DNA of 64,000 bases from Dipteris shenzhenensis. Lineage: Eukaryota; Polypodiophyta; Polypodiopsida; Gleicheniales. This document shows, one piece after another, positions 46,801 through 51,985 of the stretch. The notes below the pieces were generated by a model. It made no database searches. It was given only the letters and a program-made list of their open reading frames with translations, and was not told the origin of the DNA. The number at the start of each line of letters is the position of its first letter. Position 1 is the stretch's first letter. The translations under genes were made by a program, and so were the position numbers. The DNA lies in NCBI GenBank assembly GCA_047967505.1, contig CM106538.1, one strand, 5' to 3'.

Positions 46801-48764
46801 GAGGCAAGAGACTCAACGTTTACAGACAAATATAGCTAGATCGACAAAAGCCCCAGAATTCCACTCAACCTAAGTGATCCAAAATACAGAAATGACCAAA
46901 TCTGGAAGTCCATTTATTTATTTTTCCTAAGAAAAGTACTTTTATTAAATATGAACAAAACCCTGCTTTGCAGAACTCTATGGCTGAAGCAGTGGGCTTC
47001 CTAAGAAGACTTGATTTCTCTGCTTCCAAATTGTCTACAGTGCCCAAAATCTAACCCCATGAAAAAAGAGAGTATTAGGCTTGTGCTGGAGCATATCTTC
47101 CAAATAGCCAAAAGAACTTGCCAAATCGATGGCCAGGAAACCAGAGTTGAAGGCAGTGAGAAATCCTGTCAAGAAGAAGTCTGGAATGAGGACACCACGC
47201 ACACTTTTTTTAATATAAAAAATAGTGAAATTTTTGAATGCTTTATATTACAAGATAGCTATCCCAGAAAAAAACTAGTAAGCCGAAAGATTACATCAAG
47301 AGAAAATCTCCATGAAGGACGAATATACATCCTGGCGCGCACACACACACACACACAGATTCAACTATTACGTGATTGTGTGGGAAATTGCGTAAATCTC
47401 TGAGTCTTTTGGGCTGGTTCCAGGCACTTGTAGGACGTCATGATGCTGTGTGGGGGAAAGGGCATGTGGATGCTCTTCGGAAAATATGCCCTATGGTTAG
47501 TGATGTACTCACAGGTGAGGCGTTGGCAGCTGAGGTGGAAGGTTATGGAGCCTCTAAACTGACAGTGGATTCTGCTGTAAAATATCTTCAGCTTGCACAT
47601 AAACTATTTTCACAGGCAGAGCTGTTCCACTTTTGTGCTGGAATTCTTGAGTTAATAATTCCTGTCTACAAAAGCAGACATGCATTTGGTCAGTTGGCCA
47701 AATGCCACACGTCCCTTACTGGAATTTATGAGGCAATTTTGGAGCAAGAGTCTAGTCCCATTCCTTTTATTGATGCCACTTACTACCGTGTTGGTTTCTA
47801 TGGAGAACGATTTGGAAAGTTGAACAGGAGGGAGTATGTATACAGGGAAGCTCGCGATGTGCGGTTAGGAGACATAATGGAGAAACTCAGTCATGTTTAT
47901 GAGTCAAGGCTGGATGGAAATCATACTCTTCATATTATTCCAGATTCGCGTCAGGTGAATGCAGATGAGCTTCAGTCTGGCGTATGCTATTTGCAGATTA
48001 CTTCCGTGGATCCAGTCATGGAAGATGAAGACTTAGAGAGCAGAAAGGAAAGAATAGCTTCTCATTTGTCAACAAGTATACGAGCACGTGTTTTTGACCA
48101 TTTCCTCTTTGATACTCCATTCACAAAAAATGGTAAAACCCAAGGTGGTTTGGAAGATCAGTGGAAACGAAGAACAGTTCTTCAAACAGAAGGCTCCTTC
48201 CCAGCCCTTGTCAATCGACTCCTAGTAGTGAAGTCTCATTCGAGAGAGTTCTCGCCGATCGAGAATGCAATTGGTATGATTGAAACTAGGACTGCTGCAC
48301 TTAGGAATGAGCTCGAAGAACCACGGAGTTCAGAGGGAGATCAACTACCACGCTTGCAAAGCCTGCAGAGAATTCTCCAAGGAAGTGTTGCAGTTCAGGT
48401 GAGGTTGCTTCCCATGTGGACTACAGTTTGCAAGATAATGAGAAGCTTCTGCATGTTGAACTTGAACTTTTGCTCCTGAAGATAAAGTCTTCCTACTGTT
48501 TCTGTGCAGGTGAATAGTGGGGTTCTTGGTGTTTGCACAGCGTTTTTGTCTGGAGAACCTGCCACAAGACTACGGTCGCAAGAGTTGCAACAACTTATTG
48601 CTGCTCTGCTTGAGTTCATGGCAGTTTGCAAACGTGCTATCAGGATCCATTCCCGATTAATTGGTGAAGAGGACCAGGACTTTCATTCTCAGCTTGTGAA
48701 TGGATTTCAGTCATTAACAGCTGAATTATCCCACTACATTCCTGCCATCCTTTCAGAGCTGTGA
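8452..48764 (+). CDS. SPK1: SPIKE1, DOCK-family ROP guanine-nucleotide exchange factor (3' 12 exons, 5' part off window)
   Basis: Plant SPIKE1 is the single DOCK-type exchange factor that loads GTP onto ROP small GTPases at the plasma membrane and ER exit sites and drives actin-dependent cell shaping (family knowledge). Twelve exons join with consistent phases into 1,037 codons including the TGA stop at 48762-48764; Arabidopsis SPK1 is about 1,830 residues, so roughly the last 57% is here. The joined protein follows SPK1 almost without gaps from the VPPLPLKDG segment to the terminal AILSEL. The DHR2 lobes lie in the last two exons, including a YYRVGFYGE motif near 47778 and a GGLEDQWKRRTVLQTEG motif near 48145. 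The N-terminal region and DHR1/C2 domain are not in the window. Introns are 522, 434, 403, 10970, 7331, 2884, 206, 617, 131, 13591 and 111 bp; the three giant ones hold transposons. No frameshift or in-frame stop was seen, so the gene looks functional. Confidence 0.96.
9168..9298 (+). CDS. SPK1: SPK1 exon b
   Basis: Acceptor gttccag, donor gttgtt. Starts in phase 0 with GTG (VALYIDKF) and ends after two bases of an Arg codon. LHECKLTFLQI and DHDLFVEMPGRDPS match SPK1 closely. Confidence 0.94.
9733..9808 (+). CDS. SPK1: SPK1 exon c, followed by a GC-AG intron
   Basis: Acceptor ttttgcag. Completes the split Arg codon and reads NYLSSVLIQELF then WDHDDLVQRAK. The only donor that keeps frame and homology is AAAG|gcaagt, a GC donor with otherwise perfect consensus; the next exon resumes with AAR. 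The 76-bp length restores phase 0. Confidence 0.9.
10212..10322 (+). CDS. SPK1: SPK1 exon d
   Basis: Acceptor gcaaaag, donor gtaatt, 37 codons in phase 0. CKHDFDARYQK and DKLYIAQLYFPL match SPK1. It is followed by an 11-kb intron filled with minus-strand LINEs. Confidence 0.93.
10417..10798 (+). mobile_element. 5'-truncated LINE 3' ends with A-(TG)n tails
   Basis: The segment 10632-10790 is related to 30600-30770 and 30960-31137 (shared TATGATTGTCTA and TGATATCTTCTG blocks). Like them it ends in an A-run followed by TGTGTG. Its left side abuts a TG/CG-alternating run (10597-10630), and 10417-10450 is another such run. It sits in the SPK1 intron in sense orientation. Confidence 0.65.
10903..11152 (-). 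mobile_element. LINE 3' end with (TC)n tail
   Basis: On the minus strand it ends with a conserved block, complement of TTAACGTCCGCGGGAGACCT followed by ACGGGTCTATGGG, then a (TC)n tail (the GA run at 10908-10942). The same terminal block ends the LINEs at 11173, 16553, 28215, 41650 and 49430. It is about 250 bp, so strongly 5' truncated. Confidence 0.75.
11481..12016 (-). pseudogene. LINE ORF2 C-terminus with zinc-binding motif
   Basis: SSHQLRITTRRVAGIPREQ, then CRLCTMGAVEIEEHFLC and YYEIRGRY. This is the Cys/His-rich end of LINE ORF2, matching 27440-27605 of the + strand copy. It is separated from the RT by the 831-bp insertion at 12034-12864. Confidence 0.75.
12034..12864 (-). mobile_element. 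Small LTR-type insertion (TRIM or rearranged LTR) nested in the LINE
   Basis: An 831-bp element bounded by 5-bp duplications GGCAT (12029-12033 and 12865-12869). It starts TGTTACGCTTCAG and ends with the complement of TGTTACGCTCAAG. On the minus strand a TGGTATCAGAGC primer-binding site (12419-12408, complementary to initiator tRNA-Met) sits just inside a sequence running TGTTACG to CGTATCA (12864-12423), so that 442-bp part looks like a 5' LTR. No coding capacity. The left part does not clearly repeat the LTR, so a TRIM or a deleted Copia element are both possible. Confidence 0.7.
12408..12419 (-). other. Primer-binding site, tRNA-iMet
   Basis: The minus strand reads TGGTATCAGAGC, three bases downstream of the inferred LTR end at 12423. 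The same 12-mer occurs in the Copia element at 63098. Confidence 0.75.
13125..15546 (-). pseudogene. LINE ORF2, endonuclease and RT region, broken
   Basis: Endonuclease pieces: KVWNCNGTLLSDLGGF and DTHESPERGLP (15546-15217), CYFPPDTSSYAHE (15180), and GADHSYLAF near 14720. RT pieces: GHYRTLMIGHTLAKIYGSIL, LGQAGFRRQHSTLDHIFTL (13925-13710), with the VKQGCPLSP- and YADD-equivalent region around 13400-13530 recognisable by nucleotide similarity to 26320-26480. Several frameshifts and stops; not functional. Confidence 0.8.
15543..16500 (-). pseudogene. LINE ORF1, coiled coil - RRM - CTD type
   Basis: Charged heptad-rich helix (16500-16020), then ALNVLVRGL (RRM start, near 15940). After a frameshift near 15890, TAWRVGKPDAPTRPLGMKL continues the RRM, and DNDLTLLQQEQRREGM and EARKWAAYRDGRVIIRE follow. 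This order resembles the ORF1p of animal L1 (coiled coil, RRM, C-terminal domain) rather than the zinc-knuckle ORF1 of ordinary plant LINEs. Two in-frame stops lie near the 5' end (TGA near 16382, TAG near 16325). Nucleic-acid chaperone role is inferred from family. Confidence 0.7.
16501..17430 (-). mobile_element. 5'-truncated LINE 3' end
   Basis: Tail is the (GA)n run 16502-16541, then the terminal block TATTAACGTCCTCCTGAGACC (+ strand, 16553 on). Around 16880-16800 the minus strand encodes TLCKTCPIGEEEDEQYVLLK, the zinc-binding end of an ORF2 from a different subfamily than 11153-16500. The 5' boundary is approximate. Confidence 0.7.
17431..19589. other. Unassigned intron DNA, possible LTR remnant
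   Basis: 17660-18900 is more GC-rich than its surroundings. It has a TTTAAAAGAGG TATA-like site near 17822, CTGTTT-rich repeats near 18020-18080, and ends in AAATAAATAAATA (18889-18903). That layout resembles an LTR, but no second copy, PBS or target duplication was found. 19080-19590 holds nothing recognisable. Confidence 0.35.
19590..20725 (-). mobile_element. LINE RT fragment (same family as 11153-16500)
   Basis: Parallels 13450-14560 of the larger copy base by base for long stretches. The minus strand reads TIGWGLLSEGNPPIPITDPD and VWHTYACSLYDVPHQT (20480-20350), then the RT. It lacks both the 5' part and the 3' tail, so it is a deleted or broken copy. Confidence 0.75.
20726..21150 (-). 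mobile_element. Two LINE 3' ends in tandem
   Basis: The first has a G-run plus (GA)n tail at 20728-20773, then a terminal block with GGGTCTATGAGATG. The second has a GAGAGAAAAAAAAG tail at 20983 and a degenerate terminal block TAGTAACGTCTACGGAAGG. Both are minus strand, a few hundred bp at most, and head to tail. Confidence 0.6.
21149..21214. repeat. (AT)n(AG)n microsatellite
   Basis: AT dinucleotides followed by AG dinucleotides and a short G-run, about 80 bp upstream of a SPK1 splice acceptor. Confidence 0.9.
21293..21475 (+). CDS. SPK1: SPK1 exon e
   Basis: Acceptor gtgctgcag, donor gtgaaa, 61 codons in phase 0. ILDEMPVFYNL, EKREVLI and KAWQQSVARTRLFFKL match SPK1. An (AT)n(AG)n microsatellite ends about 80 bp before the acceptor. 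Confidence 0.95.
21720..22275 (+). mobile_element. LINE 3' end with zf-RVT motif and A-(TG)n tail
   Basis: Encodes FFWRCIVGAFSIGAKLAARR, then CPCCSHHCEIVPHLLWSCPH, the zinc-binding domain that ends plant LINE ORF2, followed by FRMSLKQSLYD. It starts right after a TGTGTGTGCGCACGCA run and ends in ACCAAAAAAGCATGTGTGTG. The last 215 bp are repeated at 31470-31690. Confidence 0.75.
22300..22696 (+). mobile_element. LINE 3' end with (TC)n tail
   Basis: 22640-22670 reads CTGATACACCCTTTGGTCTTTCGTAGATGTTAATT, broken here as a terminal block like that at 28215, and is followed by (TC)n (22671-22695). The next LINE starts at the end of this tail. The 5' boundary is uncertain. Confidence 0.55.
22715..22995 (+). 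repeat. Tandem GCTACCCC-like repeats at LINE 5' end
   Basis: About 25-30 irregular copies of a C-rich unit around CCGCTACCCCCT, followed by a T-run and an A-run (22988-23021). They probably form the LINE 5' UTR, comparable in composition to the tract at 4768-5437. Confidence 0.7.
23184..24412 (+). pseudogene. LINE ORF1, coiled coil - RRM - CTD type
   Basis: N-terminal Pro/Ser/Thr-rich region (23320-23660), then a coiled coil with HNITQLREELGTLRAA (23815-23865) and AIAETTRWVDMAKRES. The RRM follows: ALNIRIQGIM (24020) and EGAWRVGRD (24140). Then comes a CTD-like end, SMDVDLTPLQIEERRVLL and ARKERKWAMVRDGRLLI (24260-24380). Stops near 23738, 23786, 23990 and 23996 are TAG where CAG is expected. 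At least one frameshift lies between 23740 and 23790 and another in the Pro-rich part. It ends at TAG 24410-24412. Confidence 0.7.
24425..27740 (+). pseudogene. LINE ORF2, endonuclease + RT + zinc-binding C-terminus
   Basis: Endonuclease: NCNGTLWSD (TGA at 24464-24466 where Trp is expected), YSETHQSPERPLP, GLGGVAVLYRSS, CYFPPDTSFF, TSVVDYIMGS and RADHTYLF near 25130. One frameshift at the T-run 24883-24890. RT (25740-26890): NYRTIMIGHVMSKIYAAVL, GQAGIRRDHGTMDHILTL, DSRKAFDIV, GVKQGCPLSPILFGLYI and LLYADDVALLSS, so the catalytic YADD is intact. C-terminus: HSLRISIGQFQVSSHRLH, CILCDYQEVESEEHFIFRC. Stops at 25510, 26218, 26305, 26890, 26914, 27136 and 27603; a frameshift near 27240. Confidence 0.88.
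28487..28530. repeat. C-run plus (TC)n
   Basis: About 20 C followed by TC dinucleotides, the same composite seen at the end of the LINE at 28262. It could be an orphan LINE tail. Confidence 0.7.
28601..28706. repeat. 53-bp tandem duplication
   Basis: Two nearly identical 53-bp units starting TAAATAAAGTGATGAAAC, with two or three differences. Intronic, about 100 bp before SPK1 exon f. Confidence 0.85.
28807..28953 (+). CDS. SPK1: SPK1 exon f
   Basis: Acceptor gcacag, donor gtgagt, 49 codons in phase 0. It encodes the less conserved Ser/Gly-rich linker and then SPRYSDKLSPAI and YLSEASRQE, the most recognisable SPK1 block here. The preceding intron carries the + strand LINE. Confidence 0.92.
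29025..29140. repeat. TG/CG alternating repeat
   Basis: Irregular TGTG/GCGC/CATG dinucleotide run. This is potential Z-DNA and the kind of sequence that LINE tails abut elsewhere in the window. Confidence 0.7.
29262..29388. repeat. (TC)n and C-run composite
   Basis: TC dinucleotides at 29266-29282 and 29325-29360, then a C-rich run to 29387. No LINE terminal block precedes it clearly. Confidence 0.7.
30240..30371. repeat. TG/CG/CATG alternating repeat
   Basis: Irregular GTGTGCGCGCATGTGCATG-like run upstream of the chain of LINE 3' ends. Confidence 0.7.
30372..30505 (-). mobile_element. LINE 3' end with (GA)n tail (minus)
   Basis: GAGAAAGAGAGAAAGTCTATTAGTGTCT is a degenerate tail plus terminal block of the (TC)n family, followed by about 100 bp of 3' UTR similar to 20820-20890 (both contain GGGCNNGGCCACTAA-like text). 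Confidence 0.5.
30506..31818 (+). mobile_element. Chain of 5'-truncated LINE 3' ends, each with A-(TG)n tail
   Basis: At least six tails in 1.3 kb, all on the + strand: A-runs at 30764, 30878, 31132, 31224, 31449 and 31731, plus a short last one near 31768; all but the 30878 one are followed directly by TG repeats. Units 30510-30774 and 30888-31140 are copies of each other. Units 30779-30887 and 31153-31230 are copies of a second type. 31470-31740 copies the LINE end at 22000-22275. Each unit starts in the TG run that ends the previous one. The chain stops at 31818, 19 bp before a SPK1 splice acceptor. Confidence 0.75.
31838..32011 (+). CDS. SPK1: SPK1 exon g
   Basis: Encodes GTPENGYIWQRL and SPSQPYSLREALAQA, then RESLHPILRQKL, all matching SPK1; donor gtaatg. 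The start was chosen at the acceptor gccttacag because it keeps phase 0 and aligns without insertion. The frame is also open upstream through a (GA)n run, where no usable pyrimidine tract exists, so that longer start was rejected. The LINE-derived microsatellite ends only 19 bp before this acceptor. Confidence 0.87.
32218..32565 (+). CDS. SPK1: SPK1 exon h
   Basis: Acceptor cattcag, donor gtgagc, 116 codons in phase 0. ELWEENLSAAVSLQVLEI, NIATDY-like IATDYLKLDC, FWKAFFPVFN and ENDRFLKQVAFHLLRLAV match SPK1. It encodes helical repeats ahead of DHR2. Confidence 0.95.
33183..33515 (+). CDS. SPK1: SPK1 exon i
   Basis: Acceptor tttctgcag, donor gtatgg, 111 codons in phase 0. TARLRVMLTITLSELMS, EETGEARRLKKSL, LLRECG and ENRWQWMEV match SPK1. 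The middle is more divergent than neighbouring exons, as it is between seed plants. Confidence 0.94.
33647..33832 (+). CDS. SPK1: SPK1 exon j
   Basis: Acceptor cttgaaag, donor gtagga, 62 codons in phase 0. DKYAAAESFHSLAWA then VPDLHIMWLLHLCDAHQEM and AAQCAVAVAGVIMQ match SPK1, probably at the start of DHR2 lobe A. It is followed by the 13.6-kb intron. Confidence 0.95.
33833..35060. other. Intron DNA, nothing recognised
   Basis: Start of the 13.6-kb SPK1 intron. A short direct repeat around GAGAAACGGAATACAAGTCT recurs near 34100 and 34165. No gene or clear element boundary. Confidence 0.4.
35069..35225. repeat. Direct repeat of about 65 bp
   Basis: GCATGAAATGACAATGTATA and GGTTGTCCTAAGTCCATAAG occur at 35075-35130 and again at 35163-35220. 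Lies just downstream of the Copia RNase H on the minus strand, so it may be part of a degraded LTR. Confidence 0.6.
35340..37750 (-). mobile_element. Copia retrotransposon, degenerate, with inverted RT segment
   Basis: Minus-strand order: gag zinc knuckle near 37440-37400 (CYDCGKLGYIATNC, His replaced by Tyr), integrase C-terminus (37030-36790; LLNQSPTNALW, then KSEKCIMIG), RT start (36460-36300; KHKADENVVKR), RT middle (36160-36090), and RNase H (35700-35380; GYTF, SKKQ-like SKQ, IFSDNESALVLAKNP). The RT end lies inverted at 35737-36062. Many stops; dead. No LTR pair or PBS was identified. Confidence 0.8.
35737..36062 (+). pseudogene. Copia RT C-terminal segment in inverted orientation
   Basis: The + strand encodes LRSLHYILGVEVEQTEESIF, then LSQTKYTNLTLEQF, TPIETGHNM, and after a stop SPRPDICYAIGLMSQLMARP, the conserved end of Copia RT. 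Flanking Copia sequence is on the minus strand, so this part is inverted within the element. Confidence 0.8.
37751..38812. other. Unassigned intron DNA
   Basis: Begins with CTAAACCCTAAACC-like text (37730-37745) that may be a Copia leader. TTTGAGCTCTAATAGGTTCTAAT-like words repeat near 38700-38750. No gene. Confidence 0.35.
38813..39473 (-). repeat. Segment bounded by 23-bp direct repeats, LTR-like
   Basis: A 23-bp sequence starting TTGCAAAATAGCC occurs at 38813-38835 and 39451-39473 with one mismatch. The minus strand between has a TATA box CTATAAAAGGG near 39440-39430, as in plant LTR promoters. A G-run (38879-38897) and CTGTCC/AGATCTGCCCTC repeats lie inside. It could be an LTR fragment or an insertion with long target duplications. 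Confidence 0.5.
39480..41409 (+). mobile_element. Gypsy retrotransposon fragment (RT/RNase H and integrase)
   Basis: RNase H part at 40245-40440: QNGLVVAYQRKGVRNVELID, YDIELLVVIYALKVWNYVLL and RSDNQRAQYVL, a Gypsy-type pattern. Integrase part: LLQSLPVPICPRNTYRWI, then DILAKKHIF (40860-41000) and RRQTDGKTETNNKVL-like text near 41110. Several frameshifts and stops. Sense orientation within the SPK1 intron; no LTRs assigned. Confidence 0.75.
41410..41621 (-). mobile_element. Copia 3' end: RNase H end, polypurine tract and LTR start
   Basis: The minus strand reads TPDNVADLFTKALRKEKVLA (41621-41560), the conserved end of Copia RNase H. The polypurine tract AGGAGGGATT follows (41520-41511), then TGTTAGATTATG, an LTR start at 41510. 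Only about 100 bp of LTR remain before the Gypsy fragment. This is the 3' piece of the Copia element that resumes at 43660. Confidence 0.75.
41622..43650 (-). mobile_element. LINE inserted in Copia element
   Basis: The GAAA-rich tail at 41622-41648 is followed by a degenerate terminal block (ACATCCTTGCAAGGCCTCACAGG). The minus strand carries the zinc-binding end (42432-42300, TPKERRICRLC) and the RT pieces KVYGSVL and LGQVGFRRQHSTLNHIFT (43530-43420), so this is the 11153-16500 family. It is 5'-truncated within the RT and has many frameshifts. Confidence 0.75.
43660..46460 (-). mobile_element. Copia retrotransposon, gag to RT, degenerate
   Basis: Minus-strand order: gag (46430-46100; IHHSCKNSWCTWEILETTYE, EARLTFLKERENSEMHDGD), zinc knuckle near 45600, integrase C-terminus (45350-45000; GEHNLDGDGKMHGKGQTSA), RT (44780-43990; DGTVDMYKARLVAKG, then LILYVDVMLLIGN). 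The last motif is the YVDD box with the second Asp changed to Val, so the RT is dead. Together with 41410-41621 it forms one element split by a LINE. Confidence 0.8.
46461..47423. other. End of the 13.6-kb SPK1 intron
   Basis: AT-rich, with a short (CA)n run at 47338-47357. It may contain the Copia leader on the minus strand, but no LTR or PBS was recognised. Confidence 0.4.
47424..48398 (+). CDS. SPK1: SPK1 exon k, DHR2 catalytic domain
   Basis: Acceptor ggttccag, donor gtgagg, 325 codons in phase 0. It carries most of DHR2: YGASKLTVDSAVKYLQLA (lobe A helices), YYRVGFYGE and DIMEKLSHVYESRL (lobe B entry), and DTPFTKNGKTQGGLEDQWKR, IGMIETRTAALRNELEE and LQRILQGSVAVQ (toward lobe C). In DOCK proteins this domain binds and empties the GTPase. 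Conservation is very high, as expected under strong purifying selection. Confidence 0.97.
48510..48764 (+). CDS. SPK1: SPK1 terminal exon with stop
   Basis: Acceptor ctgtgcag, 84 codons plus TGA. It begins VNSGVLGVCTAFLSGE, which lines up with the DHR2 lobe C insert that carries the nucleotide-sensor region of DOCK proteins, and ends ELSHYIPAILSEL as plant SPK1 does. The 111-bp intron falls exactly before this motif. Confidence 0.96.
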   Translation: MNSGVLGVCTAFLSGEPATRLRSQELQQLIAALLEFMAVCKRAIRIHSRLIGEEDQDFHSQLVNGFQSLTAELSHYIPAILSEL

Positions 48765-49411
48765 CATGGAAAGGGAATGTCATGTAATATGCAATTGTCG
48801 CTCTATTGATGTAATTCTTTATGCCTTCCTGGAGTTATGCAGGGCAGCTATGTTTTCTTTCATGGAAGCAGCTCCTACCTGGGCACCGGAAGTGCGTGTA
48901 AAATGTGTAAAGATCCACATGGATGGATTATCAATAGGCAATACAAAGGAAATGTGTTATGAAAGCAAGTGTTACAGGATGTGCTGGCTTGTAATGTTCA
49001 AAGTTCCAGATAGATATTCATGAAACTGATATCAATTTTTCACAAGGGCAGCATTTCATCTCTTTTTTTTAGTCCTACCTATTAGTATAAGTTCCCATTG
49101 CTTGGTTGGTATGTCACAACTCCCGTTGAGGAACACTGCTGTGCTCTATGAAGTATTTCGAGCCCTTGGTAATCTGCATAAGTAAAGCTTCCATTCAGCT
49201 AGGCCACTTCGGATTTGTAAGTTGAGGGATGAGATATTGATCTGACACTTCACATGGTGTGAAAGAAACGTTTCATAATCCTTTTACCTTTGAACTTGAA
49301 GTTTCAGAAGCTAGACTGTAGACCTAGTTCAAAGCTAATGTGTAGACGCTTGAGTGACGAGTCTTTTCCACTTTCGTACTATCTAATAACTTCTAAGTGG
49401 TAACTTGAGAG
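48765..49411 (+). other. SPK1 3' UTR and downstream flank
   Basis: Non-coding sequence after the SPK1 stop. No clear AATAAA was seen; the T-rich stretch at 49060-49075 could lie near a cleavage site. Nothing else is recognisable before the LINE tail at 49412. Confidence 0.4.
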
Positions 49412-51535
49412 AGCAAGAAAGAAAGAAAGATGTATTTACGTTTTTCAAACAGTTGGCCTCTGAGACAGTCTACTGAGACTTGCAGTTTGGCCTCTGAGAC
49501 AGTCTACTGCAAGTCTCAGTAAACTGTTTGGCCTGTCTCAGTAGGATCTCTCAGTGTCTTCGTGTCTCAATCATGTAGAGGCCAGTGCAAACTTGGTCAT
49601 GAAAGTGGATCAGTTGAGAGAGTGGCCCAAACCAGGCCCCTACTGAAGCAGACAATGGTATCACCGGCATCTCATAGTAGACTTCTCTCTCCGCCTCTTG
49701 TAGTGTGCATAACTAGCAACTTTGCCATTCTCTAGGTGTGCTTGCGGTTCTCCTTGTCTCAATCCTCAATTGATGGGATGAGACCTGCATTTGCCCAGTG
49801 GCTATCCTCAATGCATGTGAGACTTGTCTATCCTCTAGGTATTTGGGTCTCATCCTTTGATACTCTCAAGAAGTGGTCGTGGAAGAATTGGATCTTGGTG
49901 GGGTAATCTTGATCTCCCTCCCTAGTCTATGATGTATAGAGTTGGAGTAGATTCAACCGTTTGAAACGGTTGATCTTATCTCTTAGGATCAGGGGGGATG
50001 GGGCATCCAGGCTCTACTAGAAGAAGGGGGAATTGGTCCATCTGGATACCTTGACTGGAAAACCATTTGGATATGCATATATTAGACCGTGCTAACCCCT
50101 CTCAGCTAATCGTCTGGATGACTCTAAGGCCAACCTAGATAGTCTCTCACTAGGCAAGGCCCCCAACCCTGTGAAGATATATCACTGTCTGGAAGATGGC
50201 ATCAAACTGGAATGGTGTCATGACAAACACTACTTGTATGATATGGTGCGGAACTGAGGGCTTACTCGGAATCATCTTGGGCCCTTTCATCCCCTGTAGC
50301 CTTTCAAATCTCTGCCAATCAATCACCGATATATCTCTCCCCCATAAGGGTGCTGCATACATGGTTGTCCGCCTCACTAGTATATCAAACAGCCATCCCT
50401 TCGTCGAGGGGTCATGGAAGTGTGCCTGAAAGCATTGTCGCTCCGATCAAGCTAGGGCTCCTTGTCCTTGTCTAAGTTGTGCCTTGGTTGCATGTGCCAT
50501 CGTGAAAAATAGTCCTATGAAGATTCCTTGAGATAATTGTATGACTTCATGATCTCCATTGGCTCTCCTCAATAAGTGAACTTGTGGATGAAGTACAGCC
50601 CGTGAGGTGTTCAAATCGTAACCTTGTTCTTGCCATGTATCATCGAATCAACGTGCAACTGCTGCTGGGGAGGATAGAGGACTATGTCATCTATGTACAG
50701 CAATATATGTATCATCGAATCAACATGCAACAATCCTAAACATTTAATGAATGTCGTGGTCTCATTAATGTAAAGCCCAAAGAGTGTTTGTGAGAAGAGC
50801 ATCCTTGCTTCAAGCCGATGGTGCTCTCAACCCAATCTGATAGGCTTCCAAGGGCACATAGTCTCCCTCTGATTGACTTATACAGACTCATCACACCCCA
50901 AATGATATCTCTTGGGTTCTGCATGTCTTGAAGTCGCCTAATCATGCGGGATTGTGTTAAAGGCCTTTTGAAAGTCTACAAAGCAAGCGTAGACTTTTTG
51001 GGATCTCAATCTCGCCTCCTCGATGACGTCCCTTAGAGGTGGAGATATGGTCCAAAGTGGAATGTTGCCTCATGAATCCATCCTGTCCCAAAGCCCCCTA
51101 TGTGTGTCTCTATGTAGCAAAAATCTCTCTCTCTAAGACTGATCCATAAATTTTGGCGAAGGTGTGACCAATCATGAGAGTATGGTAGTTCCTAGTGTCC
51201 ATGGGATCCCCTTCTTTGTGTATTGGCTTGATGGTGTAGTACTCCAAGCAGAGGGGAAGCCTTCACATACAGCATGATTGGACATCTGCGCCAAGTTCAG
51301 GCTCGTGGAATGGTATCGAAGGCCTTCTAAAGTCTACAAAACAAGCGTAGACTTTGTGGGATCACGAGCGTGGTCTCAAGACTTGCCCGTAAGGCGAAGA
51401 TATGATCCAACGTGGAATGCTGGCTCCTAAAACCAGCCTGCCCCAATGCTCGCTGCCCATGCATCTCTGTGTAAGAGCTGATCTCTCTCTCAAGCACTGA
51501 CCTGTAGATCCTCTCTCTCACAAAGCAGGAGATTC
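49412..51535 (-). mobile_element. LINE, 5'-truncated, with a second RT fragment joined
   Basis: Tail GAGAGCAAGAAAGAAAGAAAG (49412-49430) plus a degenerate terminal block. Minus-strand pieces: the zinc-binding end region (49780-49640), MRRTTMYAAPLWGRDIS (50377-50320), VESTIGLKQGCS (50840-50800), and LEREISSYTEMHGQRALGQA, GFRSQHSTLDHIFALR (51500-51390). The segment 50955-51150 recurs as 51315-51510, so two copies of the same RT region are joined. Many stops. Confidence 0.75.
49471..49521. repeat. Inverted repeat, 16-bp perfect stem
   Basis: TACTGAGACTTGCAGT at 49471-49486 and its exact complement at 49506-49521, loop 19 bp. It lies in the 3' UTR of a decayed LINE, next to direct repeats of GGCCTCTGAGACAGTCTACT. 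Confidence 0.7.
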
Positions 51536-51948
51536 CATGGACACAGAAGAGAGAGAAATGTACAATGATCGAATGGTCATTCAGGTCTTAACTCTTCTGT
51601 TCCGAGTTGGTACTAAATAGTTAATAGTTACTATATTGTGTTAGGTGGAGAAATATGGTCATTGTCCCACCTAGTAGCCTCCAAAAGGAGGAGGGCTTAG
51701 GGGGTTCATATCTCAGCATGTATTGGAGTAGATGAACCTGTAAGGGGATCGGCTGAGGTTGCCACATGCGCAGGAAGATGGCTGCCACATGGACAGCAAA
51801 CAGAGATCCTGTTTAGGATTTATTTGGGGCAGGCCACCAAAGACTTCCTTCATGGGTTGGTCGTGGGGCTGGAAAGAGCCCAGCCATGAGCTCAAGTGGA
51901 GTGCACAACATCTGCAACAGTGCGCAGTTGCAGCAGCAAGAAAAGGGC

Positions 51949-51985
<37 letters not shown>

